Part shown: positions 41,220 through 48,310 of the stretch, in pieces
How positions within the stretch are numbered: the first letter of the stretch is position 1
Layout: each line of letters starts with the position of its first letter
Assembly (NCBI GenBank): GCA_944319915.1
Contig: CALUEY010000031.1
Span: forward strand, 79,268-143,267
DNA length: 64,000 bases
Source: an uncultured Prevotella sp.
Lineage (GTDB): Bacteria; Bacteroidota; Bacteroidia; Bacteroidales; Bacteroidaceae
Reading direction: 5' to 3'
Translations under genes and position numbers: made by a program
Notes under the pieces: model-generated
Seen by the model: only the letters and a program-made list of their open reading frames with translations
Databases searched by the model: none
What the model was told of the DNA's origin: nothing

Positions 41220-41426
41220 GGTGATATAGAGGTGCTCCCGATAACCAAAGAGGTTGTAGAGACATACTCAAGAATGGAATTTAACGAGGCACAAGGCCAC
41301 AAAGATCCGTCAGACCACATCATCATAGCGCACGCCATGACGTGGCGTATGCCGTTGATATCAAGCGACACGCGGTTTGGCTTTTACAAAAGCCAAGGCC
41401 TTGACTTGATTTTTAATGAGAAATAA
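41220..41426 (+). pseudogene. C-terminal remnant of a PIN-domain (VapC-like) toxin
   Basis: About 68 residues match the C-terminal half of VapC-like PIN proteins: LPITKEVVETYSRM, then DPSDHIIIAHAM (acidic active-site Asp) and PLISSDTRFGFY. The N-terminal half with the first catalytic Asp is absent, so it is inactive. Its GC content is lower than neighbouring genes, which fits acquisition. A full promoter remains upstream. Confidence 0.7.
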
Positions 41427-41453
41427 CCATCATTCAATCATCATCTATGCATC

Positions 41454-41987
41454 ATGAAGATATGCGTTTTCTGCTCGGCCAACGCCGGGCTTGACCCCGA
41501 CTTCTACACCATTGCCCGCGAGCTGGGCCGCAGGATAGGCTCCGGCGGCCACGCGCTCGTGTTCGGCGGCACCGACATGGGGCTGATGCAGGCCGTGGCC
41601 GAGGCCACGCGCCAGGCCGGCGGGCGCGTAATAGGCGTGGTGCCGGAGCGCGTGGAGGAGCGCGGCCACGCCAGCCGGCTGATGGACGTACACATACCCT
41701 GCGCCGACCTCACCGACCGCAAGCAGCTGATGATGGCCCAGGCCGACGCCTTCGTGGCCCTGCCCGGCGGCATTGGCACGCTCGACGAGGTGTTCACCGT
41801 GGCCGCCTCGGCCACCCTTGGCTACCACGCCAAGCCCCTGGCGCTGCTCAACGTGAAGGGCTACTGGGACGGCCTCATAGCCCTGCTCGACGGCCTGGAG
41901 GCCCGGGGCGCCGTGCGCGGCACGTGGCGGGGCGTGATAAAGGTGGCCGAGAGCCTCGACGAGCTTCAGGCCATGCTCTGGGCTTGA
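41454..41987 (+). CDS. LOG-family protein (cytokinin riboside 5'-monophosphate phosphoribohydrolase type)
   Basis: The 177-residue Rossmann-fold protein has the signature PGGIGTLDE at about 102-110 and an early GGTDMGLM loop, typical of the LOG group that cleaves the N-glycosidic bond of nucleoside 5'-monophosphates. It was once annotated as lysine decarboxylase, which is not supported by function. It follows the PIN remnant by 27 bases on the same strand and probably uses an unseen promoter of its own or the toxin promoter. Confidence 0.93.
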   Translation: MKICVFCSANAGLDPDFYTIARELGRRIGSGGHALVFGGTDMGLMQAVAEATRQAGGRVIGVVPERVEERGHASRLMDVHIPCADLTDRKQLMMAQADAFVALPGGIGTLDEVFTVAASATLGYHAKPLALLNVKGYWDGLIALLDGLEARGAVRGTWRGVIKVAESLDELQAMLWA

Positions 41988-42057
41988 GCCTCGCCAAGGC
42001 ACCCTCCGGGGCCACGGGCGGCACGCCATGGAACCGCCGGCGGCAAAAGGCGGGATA

Positions 42058-42099
42058 CGGAACAGGCCGTTTCGCAGCGCGAAACGGCCTATATCGCCA
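42058..42099. repeat. 21-bp periodic palindromic array F (two units)
   Basis: Two units form one larger hairpin, AGGCCGTTTCGC-AGC-GCGAAACGGCCT, between the convergent LOG and FprA genes, so it may also end both transcripts. Confidence 0.8.
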
Positions 42100-42200
42100 A
42101 CCATCTGGGAATCAATCGCTTGCACGCACTATCCCAAGCCGTGGCGAAGCGCGCCGCATCAAGCGGCAGCCGGGCGGCCCCGCCTCCCCCCACGGCATAT

Positions 42201-42243
42201 TCTTTTAATTTTTACCTTTTAACCTTTAATTTTTCACTTTTGA
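42201..42243. repeat. AT-rich TTTAATTTTT tract at the end of fprA
   Basis: Loose repeats of CTTTTAAYYTTTAATTTTT overlap the 3' end of the flavodiiron gene. Confidence 0.5.
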
Positions 42244-43427
42244 CTTCCCAGCAGCTTCGCGGCCATGGCGCGGCCCAGCTCCTCGCAGGCGGCGTGGGTC
42301 TCGGGGGTGAGGCTCTGGCGTATCTCCACGGGGCAGCCCACAGGCTCGAAGTGCAGGCGCGCCTCGTTCCACTCGCCTATCTTGGCCACGGCCTTGCCGG
42401 CCCAGGCATAACTGCCGAACCACCCTATGCAGTGGTTCTTTATGTCCTTGCCCGCCAGTTCGGAGAGCAGTACCTCCATCTCGTGGTAGAGGCCGGCGTT
42501 GTATGTCGGCGCGCCCACGATGAGGCCGCGGTAGCGGAACACGTCGCGTATGATGTAAGAGTGGTGGGTCTTCGACACGTTGTACATCACTATGTCCTTA
42601 AGCCCGGCGCGGCTGGCGGCTGCGGCCACCACCTCGGCCGCGCGCTCGGTGTTGCCGTACATGGTGCCGTAGCAGATGACGAGGCCGGGCGAGGTTTCGT
42701 AGCGGCTCATGCGGTCGTAGAGGCCCATGACGCGGTCGATGTGCTCGTGCCACACGGGCCCGTGGGTGGAGCAGATGTAGTCCACCGGCACGCCGGCGAG
42801 CTTCTTGAGCGCGTTCTGCACGGGCGTGCCGTACTTGCCCACGATGTTGGAGTAGTAGCGCACCATCTCGAGCCAGAACGAGTCGCAGTTGATCTGCGAG
42901 TCGACCAGGCCGCCGTTGAGCGCGCCGAAGCAGCCGAAGGCGTCGCCCGAGAAGAGCGTGCGGCTGGCGGCGTCGATGGTGACCATGGTCTCGGGCCAGT
43001 GCACCATCGGCACCATGACGAACTTAAGCTCTCGGGAGCCGAGGCTGAGCGTGTCGCCCTCCTTCACCTGCAGCGTGCCGTCGGCGATACCGTAGAAGCC
43101 CTGCATCATGCCGAAGGTCTTGCAGTTGCCCACTATCTTCATGCCGGGGTAGTACTTCCTCATGAGCGCTATGGAGCCGCTGTGGTCGGGCTCCATGTGG
43201 TTTATCACGAGGTAGTCTATCGGGCGGTCGCCTATCACCTCGCGTATGCGCTCGAGGAACGGCACGAAGAAGTCGGCCTCCACGGTGTCGATGAGGCACA
43301 CCTTCTCGTCGACGATGAGGTAAGAGTTGTACGACACACCGTCGGGCAGCGGCCAGAGGCCCTCGAACAGGGCCTTGTTGCGGTCGTTCACGCCCACGTA
43401 GTAGATTTTGTTGGTTATCTCCTGCAT
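42234..43427 (-). CDS. Flavodiiron protein (A-type flavoprotein, FprA family)
   Basis: The 397-residue protein has a metallo-beta-lactamase-like half with iron ligands in HMEPDH (77-82) and a later H...D set (MVHWPETM, SGDAFG), then a flavodoxin half starting VICYGTMYGNTERAAE. It reduces O2 or NO to water or N2O with FMN, protecting anaerobes. It starts one base after the stop of the PfkB kinase, so the two are one operon. Electrons would come from a rubredoxin or NADH oxidase elsewhere. Confidence 0.95.
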   Translation of the reverse strand: MQEITNKIYYVGVNDRNKALFEGLWPLPDGVSYNSYLIVDEKVCLIDTVEADFFVPFLERIREVIGDRPIDYLVINHMEPDHSGSIALMRKYYPGMKIVGNCKTFGMMQGFYGIADGTLQVKEGDTLSLGSRELKFVMVPMVHWPETMVTIDAASRTLFSGDAFGCFGALNGGLVDSQINCDSFWLEMVRYYSNIVGKYGTPVQNALKKLAGVPVDYICSTHGPVWHEHIDRVMGLYDRMSRYETSPGLVICYGTMYGNTERAAEVVAAAASRAGLKDIVMYNVSKTHHSYIIRDVFRYRGLIVGAPTYNAGLYHEMEVLLSELAGKDIKNHCIGWFGSYAWAGKAVAKIGEWNEARLHFEPVGCPVEIRQSLTPETHAACEELGRAMAAKLLGSQK

Positions 43428-43428
43428 A

Positions 43429-44406
43429 TCATAATGTTGTTTTGTCCGTAGTTGGTCCAGCCTGCCGCCGGCCCAGGACCTCCCTCATCTGCCTGGCGAA
43501 GCCGTCGTCGATGTAGTTGGCTATGGTGCGGCAGCAGTTGGCGGCGAAGAGCTGCGCCGAGCCCACCAGGGCGTCCCACTGCCCGGGGGCCAGTCCGGCG
43601 CGTATGCCGGCGCGGGTGATGCCCTGGCTCAGCAGGCCGTAGACGAAGCCCGCGTTGAAGTTGTCGCCGGCCCCGATGGTGCTCACGGTGTCGGTGGGCT
43701 GCACGGCGTAGTCCTTGGCGAAGCCTCCCTCGCCCCTCACGGCCACCGGCCCGCTGCCCTGGGTGCAGATGAAGTTGCGGCAGTAGAAGGCCACCTCGCT
43801 GCGGTAGACGGCGTCGGGGTCGGCCTTGCGGAACATCACCTCGAAGTCCTCCGAGCTGCCCCTCACCACGTCGGCCAGCTCAAGGTTCTCCAGGATGTTG
43901 GGCGTGACGCGGATGAGGTCGGGCCTGTGGGAGGCGCGGAAGTTCACGTCGTAGTAGAGTATGGCGCCCCGGCTGCGTGCGTATTCGAGGAAGGCCACCA
44001 CCTGCGGGCGTATGGCGGGGTTGACGGCGTAGAACGAGCCGAACATCACCACGTCGCCCTCCTGCACGTCGGGGTAGGCAAAGTCGAGCTGGTCGTGCGG
44101 GTGGTCCTTGTAGAATATGTACTCGGCGTTGTTGCCCTCGTCGAGGAACGCCAGCGAGATGGGCGACTTGCTGTCGGGGTAGACGCTCACGTTGTCGGCG
44201 TTCACCCCGTTCTGCCTCAGGAAGCCCACTATCTTCCGGCCCACGCGGTCGTTGCCGGCCTCGCTGATGAACGTGGCGTCCACGCCGGCGCGGCCTAAGG
44301 ATATGACCCCGTTGAACACCGACCCGCCCGGCACGGCGCCTATGGGCTGGTCGCCCTTGAAGATGATGTCGAGCACCGTCTCGCCTATTCCTATTACCTT
44401 GCGCAT
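43429..44406 (-). CDS. PfkB-family carbohydrate kinase (fructokinase-like)
   Basis: The 325-residue kinase has the N-terminal GGSVFNGVISLGRAG loop for sugar binding and the C-terminal GAGDNFNAGFVYG motif with the catalytic Asp. PfkB enzymes phosphorylate fructose, ribose or related sugars; sequence alone suggests fructokinase-like but does not fix it. A 15-residue longer frame to 44451 is not used because a -7-like box lies at 44429-44436. Confidence 0.9.
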   Translation of the reverse strand: MRKVIGIGETVLDIIFKGDQPIGAVPGGSVFNGVISLGRAGVDATFISEAGNDRVGRKIVGFLRQNGVNADNVSVYPDSKSPISLAFLDEGNNAEYIFYKDHPHDQLDFAYPDVQEGDVVMFGSFYAVNPAIRPQVVAFLEYARSRGAILYYDVNFRASHRPDLIRVTPNILENLELADVVRGSSEDFEVMFRKADPDAVYRSEVAFYCRNFICTQGSGPVAVRGEGGFAKDYAVQPTDTVSTIGAGDNFNAGFVYGLLSQGITRAGIRAGLAPGQWDALVGSAQLFAANCCRTIANYIDDGFARQMREVLGRRQAGPTTDKTTL

Positions 44407-44428
44407 TGCTTGATTATTTTCCAGCTTG

Positions 44429-44436
44429 CAAATATC
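44429..44436 (-). promoter_or_regulatory. -7-like box of the kinase-fprA operon
   Basis: GATATTTG on the minus strand deviates from TAnnTTTG by one base and is followed by the kinase ATG after about 22 bases. Confidence 0.45.
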
Positions 44437-44535
44437 ATCATTTTTTGCCAAACGGCAAACACGCCGGGGGGCATTTTCACAAAAGTTAATTTTTAATGGG
44501 GCGGGAGGGCATAACCATCCTTTAGCTTTTGCCTT

Positions 44536-44569
44536 TTAATTTATTTCGCTATTTAATTTATTTCGCTAT
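44536..44569. repeat. 17-bp tandem duplication at the M16 promoter
   Basis: TTAATTTATTTCGCTAT occurs twice in tandem (44536-44552, 44553-44569). The second copy supplies the TA of the -7 box TATCTTTG. Confidence 0.95.
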
Positions 44570-44574
44570 CTTTG
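44567..44574 (+). promoter_or_regulatory. -7 box of the M16 peptidase gene, near-leaderless
   Basis: TATCTTTG ends ten bases before the ATG at 44584, so the mRNA leader should be only a few bases. Confidence 0.7.
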
Positions 44575-44583
44575 CCCCCTGTT

Positions 44584-45819
44584 ATGGAATACACCACCTT
44601 TACGCTGCCCTCTGGGCTGCGCGTGATTCACCTGCCGTCGGCCTCGCCGGTGGTTTACTGCGGCTACGCCATCGATGCCGGCACGCGCGACGAGCTGCCC
44701 GGCCAGGAGGGCATGGCCCACTTCTGCGAGCACACCACCTTCAAGGGCACCGGGCGCCGCCGCGCCTGGCACATACTGAACTGCCTGGAGAGCGTGGGCG
44801 GCGACCTCAACGCCTTCACCACCAAGGAAGACACCGTTTTCTACGCCGCCACGCTGCGCGACCACGCGGCCCGCGCCGTTGACCTGCTCACCGACATCGT
44901 GTTCCACAGCCGCTACCCGCAGCAGGAGCTCGACAAGGAGAAGGAGGTGATATGCGACGAGATAGAGAGCTACAACGACTCGCCCGCGGAGCTTATCTAC
45001 GACGAGTTCGAGGGGCTGCTCTTCGGCTCCCACCCCCTGGGCCGCGCCATCCTGGGCCGCGCCGAGCGGCTGCGCGCCTTCAGCACGGCCGACGCCCTGG
45101 CCTTCGCCCGCAGCCACTACCGCCCCGAGCGGGCGGTGTTCTTCGCCTACGGCAACGTTAGCCCAGCGCGTCTGGAGCGCATGCTCGCCAAGGCCACGGC
45201 CGACCTGCCCGCCGCCGCCCCAGCGCCGGGCCGCAAGGGCAGCCCGCTGCCGCCCTACGCCCCGCGCGAGGTGCGCTCCGACCGCTCCACCCACCAGGCC
45301 CACGCCATGGCCGGGGCCCGCGCCTACGCCGCCTCCGACCCGCGCCGCCTGGCGCTCTACCTGCTCAACAACATCCTTGGCGGCCCGGGCATGAACGCCC
45401 GCCTCAACATAGCCCTGCGCGAGCGCAACGGCCTCGTTTACACTGTGGAAAGCTCCATGGCCTCATACAGCGACGCCGGCTCGTGGTGCGTGTACTTCGG
45501 CTGCGACCCCCACGACGTGGCCCGCTGCCGGCGCCTCGTGGCCCGCGAGCTTGACCGCGTGGTGCAGGCCCCGCTCACCGCCGCGCAGCTGGCCGCCGCC
45601 AAGAAGCAGATAAGGGGCCAGATAGCCGTGGCCTGCGACAGCCGCGAGAGCTTTGCCCTCGACTTTGGCAAGAGCTTCCTGCATTACGGCCACGAAAAGG
45701 ACCCCGCCGAGCTGATGGCCCGCATCGACGCCATCACCGCCGACGACCTGCTACAGGTGGCCCGCGAGACGTTCGCCCCCACCCGCCTCACCACGCTCAC
45801 CTACTCCCCCGGGCGGTGA
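44584..45819 (+). CDS. M16-family zinc peptidase (single-domain, processing-peptidase type)
   Basis: The 411-residue protein has the inverted zinc motif HFCEH at 46-50 with the third ligand in the EVICDEIESY segment near 123-132, and the R/Y pair region near the C-terminus (NGLVYTVESS). M16B members of this length act as dimers and cut peptides, some from exported proteins. There is no signal peptide, so it is probably cytoplasmic or exported by an unknown route. The ATG at 44584 is fixed by the promoter. Confidence 0.93.
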   Translation: MEYTTFTLPSGLRVIHLPSASPVVYCGYAIDAGTRDELPGQEGMAHFCEHTTFKGTGRRRAWHILNCLESVGGDLNAFTTKEDTVFYAATLRDHAARAVDLLTDIVFHSRYPQQELDKEKEVICDEIESYNDSPAELIYDEFEGLLFGSHPLGRAILGRAERLRAFSTADALAFARSHYRPERAVFFAYGNVSPARLERMLAKATADLPAAAPAPGRKGSPLPPYAPREVRSDRSTHQAHAMAGARAYAASDPRRLALYLLNNILGGPGMNARLNIALRERNGLVYTVESSMASYSDAGSWCVYFGCDPHDVARCRRLVARELDRVVQAPLTAAQLAAAKKQIRGQIAVACDSRESFALDFGKSFLHYGHEKDPAELMARIDAITADDLLQVARETFAPTRLTTLTYSPGR

Positions 45820-46091
45820 GGGCCCGCACCTGCCCCTCCACCCAAGCCTCATCCATACTGCCCTTGCAACCCGCTGACAGCCAGCGGGTTTGCAAAACGG
45901 CCCGTTCCGCGCCCCGAAACGGCCGCCACCCCGCGCCCTATTCCTCACCCTCTTCCTCACCCTCGCTATCATACTCGTCCTCACCCGCCTGCACAGCCGC
46001 AAGGAAGCCCCGCGCAGCCGGGCAGCCGCGGCGTTAATGATATTTAACCCAACTCCTTGCCCGAGTGAACCATTTGTGCGCCCTGCGGCAG
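45820..46091. other. Gap with hairpin and repeat array
   Basis: CCCGCTGACAGCCAGCGGG at 45871-45889 is a small hairpin that may end the M16 transcript. Array G follows. The rest shows no gene. Confidence 0.5.
45892..45933. repeat. 21-bp periodic palindromic array G (two units)
   Basis: GCAAAACGGCCCGTTCC at 45892 and CCGAAACGGCC at 45914-45924 keep the 21-base phase. Confidence 0.75.
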
Positions 46092-46141
46092 TATCTTTGC
46101 AACCGTGGCAGGGGCCGGCGCCCGGGGCCGCCCCCTGCCAC
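46092..46141 (+). promoter_or_regulatory. -7 box followed by a 5'-end hairpin
   Basis: TATCTTTG at 46092-46099. The transcript would begin almost at GTGGCAGGGG (46105), which pairs with CCCCCTGCCAC ending at 46141. Confidence 0.65.
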
Positions 46142-46189
46142 GGAGAGAGAGGAAACAGTAAGCATAACGCACCAAAACACATCACTACA

Positions 46190-46633
46190 ATGGAAAGAAT
46201 AATCTACTGCCAAGCTCCGGCAAGCACGGAGAAAGACACACAACGCACCATGGAAGCACAACTGACGCAGCGGGCCCGCGCCCTGATAGCCGCCCACTTT
46301 ACACAGCTGCTCGAAATCGACCCCGACGAGGGCGCAAGGTGGATGGGCCCGGTGACCGACCTCATGGAGGCGGCGCACACGGCCTACTGCGAGGCCGCAT
46401 GCATCGACGACGTGGGCAACCCGCTGTCGTTCCGCGCGCTGGTGGCCATGGCCTGCCTCTGCCTGCACGTGAGGCCGCCGCGCAACCCGCGCAGCAGGGC
46501 CTGCAAGGCCGCCAGCCGCAAGGGGGTGAGGCGCGCCTCGCTGCTCAGCCGCTACCGCCTGCGCCTCAGGCTGGGCCTGCAGGCCAACCTGCTGGCGGGC
46601 ATGGTGGCGCGCGGCAGGGGGGTGCACCATTAG
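46190..46633 (+). CDS. Unrecognised 147-residue protein
   Basis: I do not recognise a family. The protein has an N-terminal helix (TQRARALIAAHFTQLLEID) and a Cys-rich helix (ALVAMACLCLHVRPP), then a very basic C-terminal part (about 12 Arg/Lys among 30 residues), which suggests nucleic acid contact. A second start at 46250 (MEAQLTQRAR) is equally possible. It sits between a hairpin leader and the M15 peptidase gene. Confidence 0.6.
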   Translation: MERIIYCQAPASTEKDTQRTMEAQLTQRARALIAAHFTQLLEIDPDEGARWMGPVTDLMEAAHTAYCEAACIDDVGNPLSFRALVAMACLCLHVRPPRNPRSRACKAASRKGVRRASLLSRYRLRLRLGLQANLLAGMVARGRGVHH

Positions 46634-46680
46634 GGGCCAAGGCGTATGCCAGCCGCCGCCACGTGGCATGGCGCAGCCCT

Positions 46681-46714
46681 CGCTTAATTCTTAATTCTTA
46701 CATTCTTAATTCTC
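46681..46714. repeat. AT-rich TTAATTC tract ahead of the M15 gene
   Basis: Four TTAATTC/ACATTC units with 8-10-base spacing lie directly upstream of ATG 46721. Confidence 0.6.
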
Positions 46715-46720
46715 AAGACT

Positions 46721-47149
46721 ATGGACGAAATGCTGAGCGAGCACTTCTCGCTCGAAGAGATGACGCGCTCGGGCGAGGCCCTGCGCCGCAAGATAAGCAA
46801 TGTGCCCACGGCCGAGCAGACGGAAAACCTGAGGCAGCTGTGCCTCAACGTGCTCGAGCCGGTGCGCCGGCGCTTCGGCGCCACGCGCATCACCAGCGGC
46901 TACCGCTGCCCCGAGCTAAACAGGGCCGTGGGCGGCGCGCCCGCCTCGCAGCACACGCGGGGCGAGGCCGCCGACATCCACCTGTCGAACATGGAGGTGG
47001 GCCGGAAGATGTTCGACTTCATACGCCGGCACACCGACTTCGACCAGCTGCTCTTCGAGCGGCGCGTAAAGGGCGGCTGCCGGTGGCTGCACGTGTCGTA
47101 CACCACGAGGCGCAAGAACCGCCGCGAGGCCGGCGAGCTGGAGGTGTGA
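46721..47149 (+). CDS. M15-type D-Ala-D-Ala carboxypeptidase-like protein
   Basis: The 142-residue cytoplasm-style protein has the M15 zinc set SQHTRGEAADIH (His and Asp ligands, about residues 75-86) and a later LHVSY with the third His. M15A enzymes cut peptidoglycan stem peptides. It carries no signal peptide, as in the phage-endolysin-like copies that stand with HU-like and smalltalk genes in Bacteroides. Such HU-like and smalltalk genes are present here 16 kb away, on the far side of the fimbrial operon. Confidence 0.9.
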   Translation: MDEMLSEHFSLEEMTRSGEALRRKISNVPTAEQTENLRQLCLNVLEPVRRRFGATRITSGYRCPELNRAVGGAPASQHTRGEAADIHLSNMEVGRKMFDFIRRHTDFDQLLFERRVKGGCRWLHVSYTTRRKNRREAGELEV

Positions 47150-47168
47150 GACGCCACATGAAAGCCAT

Positions 47169-47210
47169 CAGGCTGCCGGCTGCCGCCCAATGCGGCGCGC
47201 CGGCAGCCTG
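47169..47210 (+). terminator. Hairpin behind the M15 peptidase gene
   Basis: CAGGCTGCCGGC and GCCGGCAGCCTG are a perfect 12-bp stem. Between 47211 and 47360 nothing else is recognised. Confidence 0.65.
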
Positions 47211-47360
47211 GGCCAGCTTGCTCACCCCTACTGTTTGGCTGGCCGGCGCGGAATCTGGGTTTGTTGCCATTTTGCCGTCTTCCCATTGCATTTCCGATGC
47301 TTGCCATTTAGTCCCTTGGAAAATGTTTCCACGAAACCCATGTAATTAAGAATATTTAAC

Positions 47361-47368
47361 GGGGGGGG
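47361..47368. repeat. Run of eight G just upstream of the fimbrial -33 region
   Basis: A G8 homopolymer ends 24 bases ahead of the -7 box at 47392, next to where the -33 element should lie. Confidence 0.8.
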
Positions 47369-47391
47369 TAAAACCTTTGAACGAAAGTTAA

Positions 47392-47399
47392 TACCTTTG
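47392..47399 (+). promoter_or_regulatory. -7 box of the fimbrial operon
   Basis: TACCTTTG with a start predicted near 47406, giving a leader of about 300 bases. The -33 match is poor. Confidence 0.65.
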
Positions 47400-47508
47400 C
47401 GCCAAAAACAGTGATGACATTTGTATAACAACATAGTTACGGCCTGCCAAGGTGCGGCGGAAACAAATCCGGACAAAATAAGGCAAGGATTGCTTAGCAA
47501 AAATTTAT

Positions 47509-47624
47509 GCGCCACCCAAGGCGCGCATTGACATTGTAATGCGCCGCAAGGCGCACTCTCTGGCACCCAGGCAGCCGCCATCCGCAATCCACGTCTTGCG
47601 ATGAGAGCGTGAGGACGGCGGCTG
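47509..47624 (+). ncRNA. Structured leader RNA of the fimbrial operon
   Basis: Hairpins: 47509-47524 (GCGCC/GGCGC), 47523-47544 (GCGCATT/AATGCGC), 47541-47554 (GCGCC/GGCGC), and 47572-47624 (CAGCCGCC/GGCGGCTG with inner CGCAA/TTGCG). The second and third share bases 47541-47544 and cannot form together, as in a switch. A small CCCCACGCGGGG hairpin at 47681-47692 lies 20 bases before the first ATG. Not recognised as a known riboswitch. Confidence 0.5.
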
Positions 47625-47712
47625 TGTAATCAAGCCATATTCAGGTTACTGCTAAAATTTAGGAAATCCCATAAAAACTGCCCCACGCGGGGTAACAAAC
47701 CATTTTACAGGT

Positions 47713-48288
47713 ATGACAAAGAAGTTGCTTGCCAGCGCATTCGCCTTCTTGACGCCGCTGCTATCGGCACCGGCCCAGGATTTTGCCTTGAAGACCAATG
47801 CGCTCTATCTCGCCACAACCACTCCCAACATCGGTGCCGAAATGTCGGCCGGGCGGCATCATTCCGTGCAGCTGTTCTACGGGCTCAACCCGTGGCGCCA
47901 GTCGGGAGCCGACCGCTCCAGCCTGCGCCACTGGCTGCTGATGCCCGAGTACCGCTATTGGTTCTGCCAGAGCTTCAACGGCTGGTTCATTGGCGCCCAC
48001 CTCATGGGAGGCGAGTTCAACATGTCGGGCGTCGACCTGCCGCTGGGCATTTTCAGCGGTCTTAAGGATCACCGCTACGAGGGCTGGTATGCCGGCGGCG
48101 GCATCACCGCAGGCTACCAGTGGCCGCTGTCGCGCCACTGGAACGTGGAAGCCTCGGTGGGCCTGGGCTACGACTACATAAAGTACGACAAGTATTTGTG
48201 TGGCGAGTGCGGCGAGAAGGTGAAGCAATCGCACACCAACTACTTCGGCCCCACCAAGGTAGCCCTCTCTGTGCTCTACATTTTCTAA
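47713..48288 (+). CDS. DUF3575-family outer-membrane-type protein, fimbrial operon
   Basis: The 191-residue protein has a signal peptide (MTKKLLASAFAFLTPLLSAPAQ) and the DUF3575 layout: ALKTNALYLATTTPNIGAEM, then beta strands with PEYRYWFCQSFNGWFIGAHL, GYQWPLSRHWNVEASVGLGY and a C-terminal strand ending in Phe (VALSVLYIF). It is probably a small barrel in the outer membrane. In Bacteroidales such genes open Mfa-type fimbrial operons together with a DUF3868 gene, as here. Distance to the next gene is 22 bases. Confidence 0.9.
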   Translation: MTKKLLASAFAFLTPLLSAPAQDFALKTNALYLATTTPNIGAEMSAGRHHSVQLFYGLNPWRQSGADRSSLRHWLLMPEYRYWFCQSFNGWFIGAHLMGGEFNMSGVDLPLGIFSGLKDHRYEGWYAGGGITAGYQWPLSRHWNVEASVGLGYDYIKYDKYLCGECGEKVKQSHTNYFGPTKVALSVLYIF

Positions 48289-48310
48289 CCGACAAACAAA
48301 GCACCAACAA

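Noticed and set aside
46190-47149. Prophage remnant
   Set aside because: No integrase, capsid or terminase is visible, and M15 and HU-like genes also occur outside phages in this group.
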